NCBI RefSeq assembly: GCF_027943255.1
Contig: NC_072896.1
Coordinates: 38,714,501 to 38,778,500, forward strand
Origin: Anastrepha obliqua
Taxonomy: Eukaryota; Arthropoda; Insecta; Diptera; Tephritidae
Length of the DNA: 64,000 nt
Reading direction: 5' to 3'
Shown here: positions 53,661 through 64,000 of the stretch, piece by piece
Numbering within the stretch: the first letter of the stretch is position 1
Layout of the letters: each line of letters opens with the position of its first letter
The notes under the pieces: generated by a model
What the model saw: only the letters and a program-made list of their open reading frames with translations
Database searches by the model: none
What the model was told of the DNA's origin: nothing
Made by a program: the position numbers and the translations under genes

Positions 53661-55640
53661 TGCGAAATAATTTCACTTCGTCAATCAAAATTTGTAGCTC
53701 CTTCATTTCCCCTACTGAATGTTCAGTATAGGCACTCTTTTACAATACCTGAATGTATTACCAAAAGCGCTGATAAATAAAATTGGCATTCTCTAGCTAC
53801 TTTAATCACTGGAGAGAATGAAATAATCGAGGAAAAAAACCGCCACCGAAAATAAAAAACAACTGATCGATACAACTGAGATACAGTGGGCTCAAGTACA
53901 GTGGTGCAGTAACTTGTCAGAAAGAGTAGGCGCAAAAAATTTCAGAAGGTGGCGAAAGAAAACGTTTTGGCTATCACCGGCCAAAGCACACTAGCAGCAA
54001 CAATAACAATATACGCAATTACATGTGTAGGCAGACATGTGTACACACTTGAAAAAAAAACCCCGAAGAATTGGGTTAATGGAATATATGGGAATCTTGC
54101 AACCGCAGTTGTGTTGAGCACCACAGCTGAACCCATACAAAGCACATTCATGTATATTTGTTGGTCGCTTTATACACATACCTATATTTGCACATATACC
54201 CTACACAGAGTTTAATTGCACTTCGCATACACACTCATCTTGAGACAATACAATGATGGTACAAGCGTTTTAGCTACAGTTGCACTGAGTAAGCTACTTG
54301 GTTGTTGTAAAGTTGCTGCCACATGTTGCCACCGCAATACAATTTTGCTGCCTCAACCACACATTTTAAGGCAGAGTCACATGCACTCGCACGCACACAC
54401 ACACACACACACACACTTAGATGCGTACACTCAACGCTTTGCTTCGTCAAGTACTCGAACACGCCAAAGTGCCTAATCCAAAGCTGTTGGCAGCGGTTCA
54501 ACAAGATGATTGTTGTTGTTGCACACAATTGCTGCTGTTTCTACTACACCTAAGGTTGTTGTTAGTTTTATGGCTACAACATTCGCGCAACTGCTACAAG
54601 CGCCTCAACCGGAGTAGTTTTAGTTTCTGCTTTTTTTTTTTTTGCTTTTTGGTTGTTTTGGTTCTCTATATTTGTTGTTGGGCAACGCTGCCCATTTGTC
54701 CATTAGCTGCCTACAACATTTGTCGATTGCACATTATTGTTTTGGCTGTATGCATTTGTGTGTCTGTTTAGCGATTGCTTGCCGCACTTACGGGGCGCCA
54801 CTTAACAAGTTTTTGTTGCGGGCATGATTGTTGCTGCGGTTGTTCTTGCTGTTGTTGTCGTTGCTGCAGTTTGCTTGCCCACTTGTTAGTATGGCAATTT
54901 TCCGTGCGACTGCAACAGCTGCAATCAGGTTTGCTGCAGTCGATTTCAATTTTGCAACACGTTTTGGCAGTGGCCAACGAGGCGGCTTTGCTTGTTGTTT
55001 TAGTTGCCACTAACGTCAATAAAATTGTTATTTCTGCTTAACTGGGGCACCACTCGCTCCGACACACCTAACAGGTTTTCCTCACTATGGACCCTCCCAC
55101 TGTCTCACTTTATACAGCAATCCCGCATCTTAAATTACCCTCCCCTTACCCTTGTGTCAAATATTTCGGTTTCCTTTTTGCTTTTGCTTTTTTGTCTTCT
55201 CTTCATCTACTTTCCATTCACTTTGCCTCCTAATTGAGTTTGACCACATTTGGCGCTTAAAAAAGTAAAAAAGTGCTATTGGTTTCACTTATAAGCGCTC
55301 AGTTTATAACAGGAATTAGAGTAGCAACAACAATAAGTAGCTTATAGTCCATGGCAATAACAAATTCGTACTTAAGTGAAAATTTGCTTGGTTTGGTTGG
55401 AACAGGAAAAAATCTCCACACATAAGGAACAAAGTTTTCAGTAACAACAGCAACAACAACAGTGTGAAATAATAATAAGAGAAGTGAAAAACTTTTCCTC
55501 TTGCCACCATAAACGAGCTCTATTCTTGTAAATACAGAGTTTGCCGATACTTATTGACGATTACGATGCATAGCTGAGTGAAGAAATGACCAGCTGCATT
55601 CATGACACGCAGAACTTTTAAAAAGCGTAGACAAAATTTA
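53661..55640. other. Non-coding, repeat-rich stretch
   Basis: CA repeat at 54392..54416; TTG/CTG-rich runs at 54500..54545 and 54820..54870; T run at 54631..54643. A minus-strand frame (55019..54768) is Gln-rich because of the CTG repeats and ends at a GTAAGT, but nothing identifies it as an exon. No gene called. Confidence 0.55.
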
Positions 55641-58600
55641 GGATGGTTCCATGTGTAGAAGTCCACGCAAGTGGGGAAAGTTACTGATCGCCATTCACTT
55701 GGGAGTGGCCAGGACGATTCTTCTACATATGGTTCAAGCAGCTCACAACGTCCGGGATTAGCCCACGTATCCTCTGGTTAGCTTCCGAACACCCGTCCGG
55801 GAGTGAGCTAAAGTGAGAAGGCGAAGCATCCCAGCATAGCTGGTTGTGCGCTGGGTTTGGGACCCGCCACTTAAAAAGCCCCTCCAATGAAAACAGCAAC
55901 AAAGCCTCGGATGAGAACTTCCAACACTGATGACGACCCCTGCAAACGAAATAAGGAATACGATTTGAGGGCATGCACCTGGAATGTCCGGTCCCTTAAT
56001 GGGGAAGGTGCCTCTGCCCGGCTGGTTGATGTCCTCGTGAGAGTAAAGGCTGACATCACTGCCATCCAAGAGATGCGATGGACGGGGCAAGGTAAGAAAA
56101 ACATAGGACCTTGCGACGTCTACTACAGCTGCCATGTAAAGGAGCGCAAATTCGGTGTCGGATTTGTTGTGGGAGAGAGATTTCGTCGCCAAGTACTGTC
56201 GTTCACTCCGGTGGACGAGCGTCTCGCAACAATCCGCATCAAAGCGCGATTTTTTAACATCTCGCTAATTTGCGCCCACGCCCCGACGGAAGAGAAGGAC
56301 GATGCGACCAAGGATTCTTTCTATGAGCGCCTGGAACGTTCCTATGAGCGCTGCCCCCGCCACGACATAAAAATCGTGCTTGGCGACTTCAACGCCAGGG
56401 TGGGCAAGGAGGGAATTTTTGGTCCCACAGTCGGAAAATTCAGCCTGCACAACGAAACATCCGGTAACGGACAGAGGCTGATCGACTTCGCCGGGGCCCG
56501 AAACATGGTAGTCTGTAGCACCAGATTCCAGCATAAGAAGATTCACCAAGCTACCTGGCTGTCTCCAGATCGAAAAACGCGAAACCAGATCGATCATGTT
56601 GTGATAGATGGAAGACACGCTTCTAGTGTATTAGATGTACGTACGATCCGAGGACCTAACATCGACTCGGATCATTACCTTGTTGCAGCCAAACTGCGCA
56701 CACGCCTCTGTGCAGCAAAAAACGTACATCTACCTACGCAAAGAATGTTCGACATCGAAAAGCTGCAATCACAACAGACAGCCAGAAGATTCGCCACTCG
56801 ACTCTCACTCCTGCTCTCGGAGAGCACTGCCCAACACACCGGCATGCGCGAGCAATGGAGCAACATTTCTCATTCCCTACGTACCGCCGCCGAAGAAGAA
56901 ATCGGATTCCGGCGAGCCCGAAAAAACAATTGGTACGACGAGGAATGTCATGCTGCCGCCGAAAGAAAAGATGCCGCCTATAGAGCCACGCTGCGATCGG
57001 GCGCAACGCGAGCCATGTGGGATCGCTACAGAGAGCTAAAAAAGGAAGAGAGACGTATTATCCGACAGAAGAAACGAGAGGCCGAAATACGTGAGTGCGA
57101 GGAGCTTGAGATGCTGGCCAATAGGAACAACGCCCGAAAATTTTACCAGAAAGTTCGGCGGCTTACAGAAGGTTTTAAGACCGGGGCGTTGTCCTGTAAG
57201 AACAAAGACGGCGATCTGGTGACTGACGTACAGAGCAATCTTAAATTATGGAGGGAACACTTCTCGAACCTGTTAAACGGTGACAGCTGCGCATGTCATA
57301 GAGAATGTGAAGATCCCGATACCCCAATCGTTGACGACGGAATTGTCGTTCCGTTACCCGACCATGACGAGGTGAGAATAGCAATATCACGGCTAAAGAA
57401 CAACAAAGCCGCGGGAGCCGACGGACTCCCGGCTGAGCTATTCAAACATGGCGGCGAGGAGCTGGTAAGGTGCATGCATCAGCTCCTATGCAGAATATGG
57501 TCGGATGAAAGCATGCCTGCCGATTGGAATTTAAGTGTGCTCTGCCCAATCCATAAGAAGGGCGATCCTGCAATTTGTGCCAATTTCCGCGGGATTAGTC
57601 TTCCAAATATCGCCTATAAGGTTCTAGCGAGCGTATTGTGTGAAAGGCTGAAGCCCACCGTCAACCAACTGATTGGACCTTATCAGTGTGGCTTCAGACC
57701 TGGAAAGTCTACCATCGACCAAATATTCACAATACGCCAAATCTTGGAAAAGACCCATGAAAGGAGAATCGACACACACCATCTTTTCGTCGACTTCAAA
57801 GCTGCATTCGACAGTACGGAAAGGAGTTACCTGTATGCCGCTATGTCTGAATTTGGTATCCCCGCAAAACTAATACGGCTATGTAAGATGACGTTGCTCA
57901 ACACCAGCAGCGCCGTCAGAATTGGAAAGGACCTCTCCGAGCCGTTTGATACCAAACGAGGTGTCAGACAGGGTGACTCGCTGTCGTGTGACTTCTTTAA
58001 CCTGATGTTGGAGAGCATCGTACGAGCCGCAGAACTTAATCGCTCAGGCACAATTTTTTTATAAGAGCGTACAATTGCTGGCGTATGCCGATGATATTGA
58101 CATCATCGGCCTTAACAACCGCGCTGTTAGTTCTGCCTTCTCCAAACTGGATAAAGAGGCAAAGCGAATGGGTTTGGTGGTGAACGAGGACAAAACGAAG
58201 TACCTCCTGTCTTCAAACAAACAGTCGGCGCACTTGCGTATCGGCACCCACGTCACTGTTGACAGTTATAATTTTGAGGTTGTAAAAGACTTCGTGTATT
58301 TAGGAACCAGCATTAACACCGATAACAATGTCAGCCTTGAAATCCAACGTAGAATCTCTCTTGCCAACAAGTGCTACTTTGGACTAAGTAGGCAATTGAG
58401 CAGTAAAGTCCTCTCTCGACGAACAAAAGTAACACTCTACAAGACTCTCATCATGCCCGTCCTAACGTATGGCGCAGAAGCTTGGACGATGACAACATCC
58501 GATGAAGCGACGCTTGGAGTGTTCGAGAGAAGGATTCTGCGTAAGATTTTTGGACCTTTGCACGTTGGCAACGGCGAATATCGCAGACGATGGAACGATG

Positions 58601-58909
58601 AGCTGTATGAGCTTTACGACGACATAGGGATAGCGCAGCGAATAAAGATCCAGCGGCTTCGTTGGCTGGGTCATGTCGTCCGAATGGATACAAACGCTCC
58701 GGCTTTGAAAGTATTCGATGCGGTACCAGCTGGTGGTAGCAGAGGAAGAGGAAGGCCTCCTCTGCGTTGGAAAGATCAGGTGGAGAAGGACTTGGCTTCA
58801 CTTTGTGTGTCCAATTGGCGCCGGTTAGCACGAAAAAGAAACGACTGGCGCGCTTTGTTAATCTCGGCTAAAATCGCGTAAGCGGTTATCGCGCCAATTA
58901 AGAAGAAGA
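55641..58909 (+). mobile_element. Full-length RTE-clade LINE with 12-bp target duplication
   Basis: 3269 bp between AGACAAAATTTA copies at 55629..55640 and 58910..58921. A 5' UTR of about 245 bp, one long ORF and a short 3' end GCGCCAATTAAGAAGAAGAA. Endonuclease plus RT with no RNase H and a total of about 3.3 kb are standard for RTE. It is the parent type of the fragments at 5176, 21803 and 33862. Confidence 0.95.
55887..58881 (+). pseudogene. RTE ORF: endonuclease plus reverse transcriptase, one frameshift
   Basis: The first frame (725 codons) holds an APE-type endonuclease (CTWNVRSLNGEG, IQEMRWTG, VLGDFNARVGKEG, DHVVIDGR, SDHYLVAAKL) and most of the RT (KNNKAAGADGLPAELF, CPIHKKGDP, NFRGISLPN, CGFRPGKSTIDQIF, FVDFKAAFDSTERSY, GVRQGDSLSCDFFN). 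It stops at 58062 after a run of seven Ts (58054..58060). The next frame, from before 58075, continues with LAYADDIDIIGLNNRAVSSA, LGTSINTDNNVSLEIQRRIS and the C-terminal LRKIFGPLHVG and RLRWLGHVVRMD blocks to a stop at 58881. One extra T in the run explains the break; otherwise the protein is complete at about 990 residues. The first ATG in frame may not be the original start. Confidence 0.95.
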
Positions 58910-59839
58910 AGACAAAATTTATAAAAAATTTTAGCTTAAAAAGTTATCTAATGAAATAATTGGAATTTATAAAACGCTAGGTTTGATTAGGTTGGGAGGA
59001 GGATGTGCTTTCCGCATACTCTCCTTCTGGGACATAATTTCTCATTGTGTTTGCCTATAGTATCTACCAGAATAATACATGTTTCCCTAATGAAGATCCT
59101 CTTAATAAATCTGTATTGCTAAACTAATTACTCTCCCAGATAAATTTATGAGTTGCGCCGCTATCTCTGTCAGGTTAGTATGCAAAAATATTTTAGTTGC
59201 TTCGACTCCAATACTGATTTTGGACCTCTTCTTCATTTCAACAATTTCAGCGTTACATTGACATAGCTAAGTCTACAGCAGAGAGGTACAACGGAGTGTC
59301 CCAGCCATATTAGCAACGAAAGGAATTTCTTTTACAATTCTTGATCACATTACTCTGGATACTTTTGCCTTTACTGCATATCATATTTTTCCGCGATCCG
59401 AGCTATGCCTTAGAATACTAGATAGGGAAGACATTTAGCACAAAGACGTCTGAGTGGAAAACGCTGCAGACCCTCCGAACTGTGACGATCTCCGATTACT
59501 CGGTCTATCTTTTTCCATTGGTATATCTGAATTATTTTGCATTCACTTCATATCATAGCTTTCCGCGAAACGAGCTATCCTTCAGAATACTAGATACCTT
59601 TGCTATAGCGCAAAGGTGACTGCATGAAAAATACTCCAGACCTTCCGAGCTATAACGAGCTGCAAATACTCCGCATATCTTTGGACAACCCTTGGTACGG
59701 TACTGACATCTATTCAATAGCCAAGCGTCTCCTGAAAAGACCTTGCAAGGTGCTAGCAAAATTCGTTCTCAGACAGAAGAGAAGTAAACTAGAAGCCCTA
59801 TTTGAGCAGAATTCAAGGAAACGATATATTGTTACTACA
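58910..59839. other. Non-coding stretch
   Basis: Two similar segments near 59380..59440 and 59560..59640 (words TTTCCGCGA, GAGCTATGCC/GAGCTATCC, AGAATACTAGATA) form an imperfect local duplication about 180 bp apart. No gene seen. Confidence 0.5.
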
Positions 59840-59975
59840 GGCATAATCGACTATTTACTGTGTGCATCTTGTTTGGAGGATGAAAATAATACAGAGCATT
59901 TACTCTGCCGATATTTGGCTTTGGCAGACATAGGTGGCACATTTTTGTGGTCAGATGTATTGAGAATGTAGTTTC
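59840..59975 (+). pseudogene. Possible LOA C-terminal Cys/His remnant
   Basis: The end of an open frame (59624..59971) reads YIVTTGIIDYLLCASCLEDE and NNTEHLLCRYLALADIG, like the C-terminal Cys/His motif and its LOA surroundings (C..C..EE.TVRHLLC.C..LA). Upstream residues show nothing else, so this is a weak call. Confidence 0.4.
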
Positions 59976-60199
59976 CCTTGAGAAACTACTATGATTTAAA
60001 AAAAAATCTGAGAAGTTGACAGAGTAGTTATGATATATACCAGATATATAGATAGACTTGATTAGAAGTTTGCACTTCAATCTTATGATCCCTTCTGACC
60101 TCTACTCATCACTGTACTTGATCCAAATCCAGTTCCCTTATTAAACTTAAGATAGAGCTGGGTTGAACTAAGCGTAAATTAGCAGAGACCCCTCTCCAT
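59976..60199. other. Short non-coding stretch
   Basis: Nothing recognised. Confidence 0.4.
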
Positions 60200-61475
60200 G
60201 CTGCATGTATTGGTTTTTTTTTATGAGGAGAAAGCATCAAAAGCCTTACCCCGTCAGTGTGGGACTTTAACCCGAACTAAACCTCTTACCGTCAAAGTAC
60301 CGATCCCCCCGGTACTGCTGTCAAGTATTTCATCGGGAGGCGGTTTGAGCGTTGCACTCAACGTCAGTTACTGTTCTGATGCAAAATGTCACAAGCTGCA
60401 TCTGCCTGTACCCACCACTGTGGTATCGTCAGTTTACCTGCGTTTCCATCTCTGGATAGGTGGGCTGCTTCACGTTCTTATTTGCCGTTCGCGCATCCTC
60501 CTTGCCTGCTCGCTATGTCGGAGTTGCTGCATTATTTCAGCAGCCATGTGTTGGACTTTGCTTCAATTGTCCTGGTTCTTCAACATCAGTAGCACTAAGT
60601 TCTCGGGCGTGATGCTGCTGCCAAGGCTGTCATCCAGTTTAGCCCTTACTCTTCTGAAGCGGGGACACGCGAGTAGCACATGATCAGAGTCCTCCTCAAC
60701 TGCTGGTGCGCACTGCTCGCAGTATGGATTTTCTTCGACTACGAAGCGGTGAAGGTACGCCTTAAAGCAGTCATGACCAGTTAGGATTTGACAGAGATAT
60801 AAGTCTACTTCTCCGTGCTTTCTCTGGAGCCAAGCTTCAACGTTGGGAATGAGGCGATGGATCCACCTGCCTTTATTTGCACTGTCCCATCGCGTCTGCC
60901 ACTGGTCCACGCAGCGGTGGTTTACGGATTTTCTCAGTGCCAGCTGGTCCCATTGGACTTGGTTGTTCCTCATACGTCTCATTTCGTACATCTTCTGCGC
61001 TATCAAGTCGAGTAGGCATAGACCAGCTATGATAAGCGCCACATCTTCTGAGACTGGCCTGAAGGCAGAGCAGACTCTAAAAGCACACAAGCGGTACGTG
61101 GAGTTACTACTTCGTACGTATGAAGCGTGTTGGAATGCATCGCGCCATATAAGAGGATAGACCTCACTACTCCAGCCAGGACCTGTCTTGCCTGTTGTCT
61201 TAGTCCTCCAATGTTCGCCATTATTCTAGCCAGGGCTACCGTCGCAGTCGCAGCTTGGTTGCTAGCGTATTCCAAGTGGTCTCGGAAGCTAATTCGGTGG
61301 GCAACCAAGACGCTTAGGTATTTTACGTATGGCTTTGACTCGATAATGCTGTCCCCAACTCTAATCTTTTCAATTCTCTTTCGGCTGCTGATGAGCACGG
61401 CTTCTATTTTATGCGTAGCTAGCTTTAAACCGTTCGCGTCTAGCCATCTCTGAGCCGCGCCTGTAGATTGTTGCG
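60200..61475 (-). mobile_element. R1-type LINE, 5'-truncated
   Basis: Minus strand. Begins at about 61475 with WLDANGLKLATHKIEAVLIS (RT thumb), then KPYVKYLSVLVAHRISFRDH and YASNQAATATVALARIM; after a shift near 61100, MCAFRVCSAFRPVSEDVALI, WIHRLIPNVEAWLQRKHGEV, FYLCQ-type LTGHDCFKAYLHRF and the Cys/His motif NPYCEQCAPAVEEDSDHVLL followed by CPRF. The 3' UTR holds AAGTCCCACACTGACGGGG, as in the R1-type copy at 17795..21060, and ends near 60200 before a T run on the plus strand. The palm, fingers and endonuclease are missing. Confidence 0.85.
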
Positions 61476-63479
61476 CAATATTAACAATTTCCGCGTGTCT
61501 CTAAGGAGTTGTGCAGAAACGACAAGAGCCAGTCAACCATATCCCAACCTTGTGCAGAAGACTGCGCAATCTGCAATAGCCTGTGAGAATATCCGAGCGC
61601 ATTGTAAATTTATCATTAGGGAGTGTTATGAGCTTCCTAAACCTCTTTTGAATGTACCCAGCCACTTAGAATTTCGCCTGGCGTGGCCCCATAGGTTGGT
61701 GCCAGCTGACCTCTCTTAGCCTTAGTTCTTCAAAATTCTTCGACAGGAGGGGTGTGATAAGACCGTCCCTGCCACATTCCGGTAGTTGTTGTTGTTTGTA
61801 GTGTGATAGTACAGTCCGCTGCTGCAGCTATCTTTGTCTGTAGGAGGGATTATATCCACTTGCAAATTGGTCTCTACAGGTTCCTCTTCTCCAGTTAGAG
61901 GCGTTACCGAAAGCTCCATCGAAATCAAGCAAGGCACAGCGAACTGAGTCCCAACCACACCGGTTTGCCCCCCTGTCATTTAAATCCTGTCGCTTGGCCT
62001 TAAAGTCGCTGGGAAATATTATCTGACCATCTATAATTCCATTCCATACTATTTCAACTCAAGATTCATTGGTTAATTTATCATAACCAGAATTAACCGG
62101 AACACATACTTGGCGATTTTACCAGGCGACATCACAAATATCGTAGTATCGAACAGATCAAAACTTACAGCTGCCAAAATATTTCAGAATTGACCTCTCA
62201 TGACTGAAAAACCAAACAGTTGAGGTATTCTTCTGGGAACGGCTAGAGAGAGAGAAATAAGTTAGGAAGGTGGATTTCATTTTCAACTTCGTTGAGTGGC
62301 TCGAGATGGACGGTAGAATCTTATCTTCCTCTCATTTCGACTACACTGTTCAGCAATTGTTATTTAGCTGAAATTATTGGAAGAGTAGGAGGGGTAATAT
62401 GCGCGTTCACACTTTGCTATAGTCAATCAGCGCTCTTGGTAATATGACGAACTCCACCTTAGCCAAGCATTGGAAATTGGTAGCATCGATTGCTGGCACT
62501 CATCCGGGTTTTCGATCAAAACAATTCTAATAATTTGAATTATAATAGAAGGGCTGATAAATTGGCTAAAGTAGAAGTATCTCCATATGAATCTGAAGCA
62601 AATATGCGATTCTGTACTATTTCAGTCCAATATAGCGATTCTGTGCTAAACAAAAACTAATTAACAGTCCAAAAATTATGTGAAAGCATCGTTTTCCCTC
62701 TGAAAATGACTAAGTTAATTTTTTACGGTATTTTATAACTTTAAACGAAGAAGAGCAAATACCGAAGTGCTAAGTAACACATAATTTAAACAAATTAGTG
62801 TTAATAAAACCCACAACGTGAGTCAACAAACCCATACGAGGTTATTCGCATTAAATGAATCCGACGCGTAAGAACCAAAACAAAGATAGATCTCACCTCG
62901 TTTATGTGATGTATGTAAACGCCCGAACCTGTGCTCATTTACATATTTGTGTAGAAATGTTATTTTATGCTAAGGAGTAATTTTGTGTAAGTACCCATTA
63001 GGAAAGACGATCGCTAAGTAGCTGTGGCTATGAGTAATACTGGTTCTTGTTTTAACTACACCCACACTTCACTGACGTTAGCTCAGGCCAGTAAAGGGTA
63101 AAATTAACATTTTGACTTTCGTACTTTTTAGTAATTTGAGTACTTCGTACCCTTCGTGTTTTAATCTAATCTGATTTTAATTCGCCTAAAATCTTTACAA
63201 ACTAGAAGGACTATAATTTTACTTTACTTTATTTTCAGTATTTTAAAAAATGTTATCGAGCCCATTTGCTTTTATATTCTCCAAAGAAGTATTCTGTTCT
63301 TTTTGGAGCGAGTTACAACTAAATACTTATCCATCCTACGGGCCTATACGTAGACATCTCATGGAGAGAGTGAATCTCAAATTCTGACGTGATTCAACGT
63401 GAATTCACAGCCAAAGTATATTTTAAATCCAAGGCAGTGTACAACTGCTCGTGATAAATTTTGTTCACCTTACAATATT
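61476..63479. other. Stretch without an assigned gene
   Basis: A minus-strand frame at 61722..61979 (85 codons: PLTGEEEPVETNLQVDIIPP) may be a piece of an unidentified repeat. Near 62540..62610 the plus strand gives YNRRADKLAKVEV, faintly RNase H-like. Neither is strong. The rest appears non-coding. Confidence 0.4.
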
Positions 63480-63750
63480 CGACGTTTATAAGATGCCACA
63501 AGTGAAGATTTTATTCATTCATGGGTGCGAAAGTTCAGTGCAAACAGCCAAGTTCGGTGGCAAGCAGCCCATGACCGCGACCCAGCCACACATCGAGAAC
63601 AATTGAAAATATTGAAGTCGTCGCTAGTTTACACGATAATCCGCGTCAATCCGTGCACAAGAGAACGACTGTCCTGGAACTTCAAAAAACTATTATGCAT
63701 GAAATATTGAATAAGGGTCTGAGACTTCACCGCTTCAAAATTTAAATCGT
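63480..63750 (+). pseudogene. IS630/Tc1/mariner transposase, N-terminal fragment
   Basis: One frame gives FIHSWVRKFSANSQVRWQAA; from about 63575 a second frame gives PRPSHTSRTIENIEVVASLH, DNPRQSVHKRTTVLELQKT and LNKGLRLHRFKI. This is the WVRKF, GRPR.vRT.ENIE.V, PRQS..KRT..L and LHRFKI order of the helix-turn-helix region in the same wider family as 7243 and 39510. No catalytic part and no terminal repeat seen. Confidence 0.6.
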
Positions 63751-64000
63751 TTAAGTAACCCCTTGAGTTTCGTCGGTTCAAAAAAACAATTTTTTGGCTT
63801 ATTAATTTCTACATCTCAAGAATATTATCCTGAATTTTCAACACGATCCGAATAATAGTTTCGGAGATACAGCCTTTGGAAGGTGTGCGGTCCAAGCCAC
63901 TTTTATTGTTACTCAAAACTTTAAACGCATTTTTCTCGGACCCGTGTTTTCAAAGTCGATTGTCAAATGTTCTCGAACACTACTCAACCGATCTTGATGA
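63751..64000. other. Unassigned sequence at the right edge
   Basis: Contains phrases such as CTCAAAACTTTAAACGCATT and CTCGGACCCGTGTTTTCAAA, which look repetitive and may be the start of an element continuing beyond the window. Nothing coding seen. Confidence 0.3.

Noticed and set aside
54768..55019. Gln/Cys-rich minus-strand open frame ending at GTAAGT, possible kuz signal-peptide exon
   Set aside because: No hydrophobic signal segment, composition is explained by CTG/TTG repeats, and the splice phase of the GTAAGT does not fit the acceptor at 50645.
55758..56192. 144-codon minus-strand open frame
   Set aside because: Antisense of the RTE 5' UTR and endonuclease coding region.

Overview
The window looks like intronic DNA of a higher fly (Diptera, Cyclorrhapha; a tephritid fruit fly is the best guess, which the sequence alone cannot prove). 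Two minus-strand exons at 50449..50645 and 44180..44687 have good splice sites and matching phase. They encode adjacent parts of the prodomain of the ADAM10-type metalloprotease Kuzbanian. They are the only host coding sequence I can name, so everything else probably lies in large introns of this gene or in flanking DNA. No downstream kuz exon (protease, disintegrin, transmembrane) was recognised left of 44180.

Nearly all remaining recognisable sequence is transposable elements. LINEs: a full-length LOA-type element at 9467..14940 with an intact 1202-codon ORF2; a 5'-truncated LOA copy with a long open frame at 34033..37320; several decayed LOA copies (1..1165, 42330..43790, 45010..46560, 59840..59975); a full-length RTE element at 55641..58909 with a 12-bp target duplication and a single T-tract frameshift; truncated RTE copies at 5176..6208, 21803..22514 and a tail of about 50 bp at 33862; R1-type copies at 6285, 17795..21060 and 60200..61475; an I-type copy at 27240..28655; and a Jockey/CR1-like remnant near 15 kb. 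DNA transposons: a Tc1-type element at 29837..33283 with about 894-bp, near-identical inverted repeats and an intact DD34E transposase; a second, decayed Tc1 element at 51931..53658; at least five mariner copies; and several copies of a related IS630/Tc1/mariner family, one of them an internally deleted 581-bp derivative. A 2.2-kb foldback element fills 2467..4682.

The elements are nested and datable relative to each other: a mariner sits in the reverse transcriptase of an R1 element at a duplicated TA, and a small retroposon with a 14-bp target duplication sits in the right inverted repeat of the second Tc1. That retroposon belongs to a dispersed family whose longest copy here carries tRNA-like A- and B-box remnants, so it is probably a tRNA-derived SINE. 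Other repeats include an alternating 129/120-bp higher-order tandem array beside the I element, a 19-bp tandem array, a duplicated 170-bp motif, long AT-rich TTTTA/TTTAT tracts, and dinucleotide microsatellites.

The likeliest active elements are the long-TIR Tc1 and, as protein donor, the LOA ORF2. One plus-strand coding-like stretch near 41.4-41.75 kb is unexplained.
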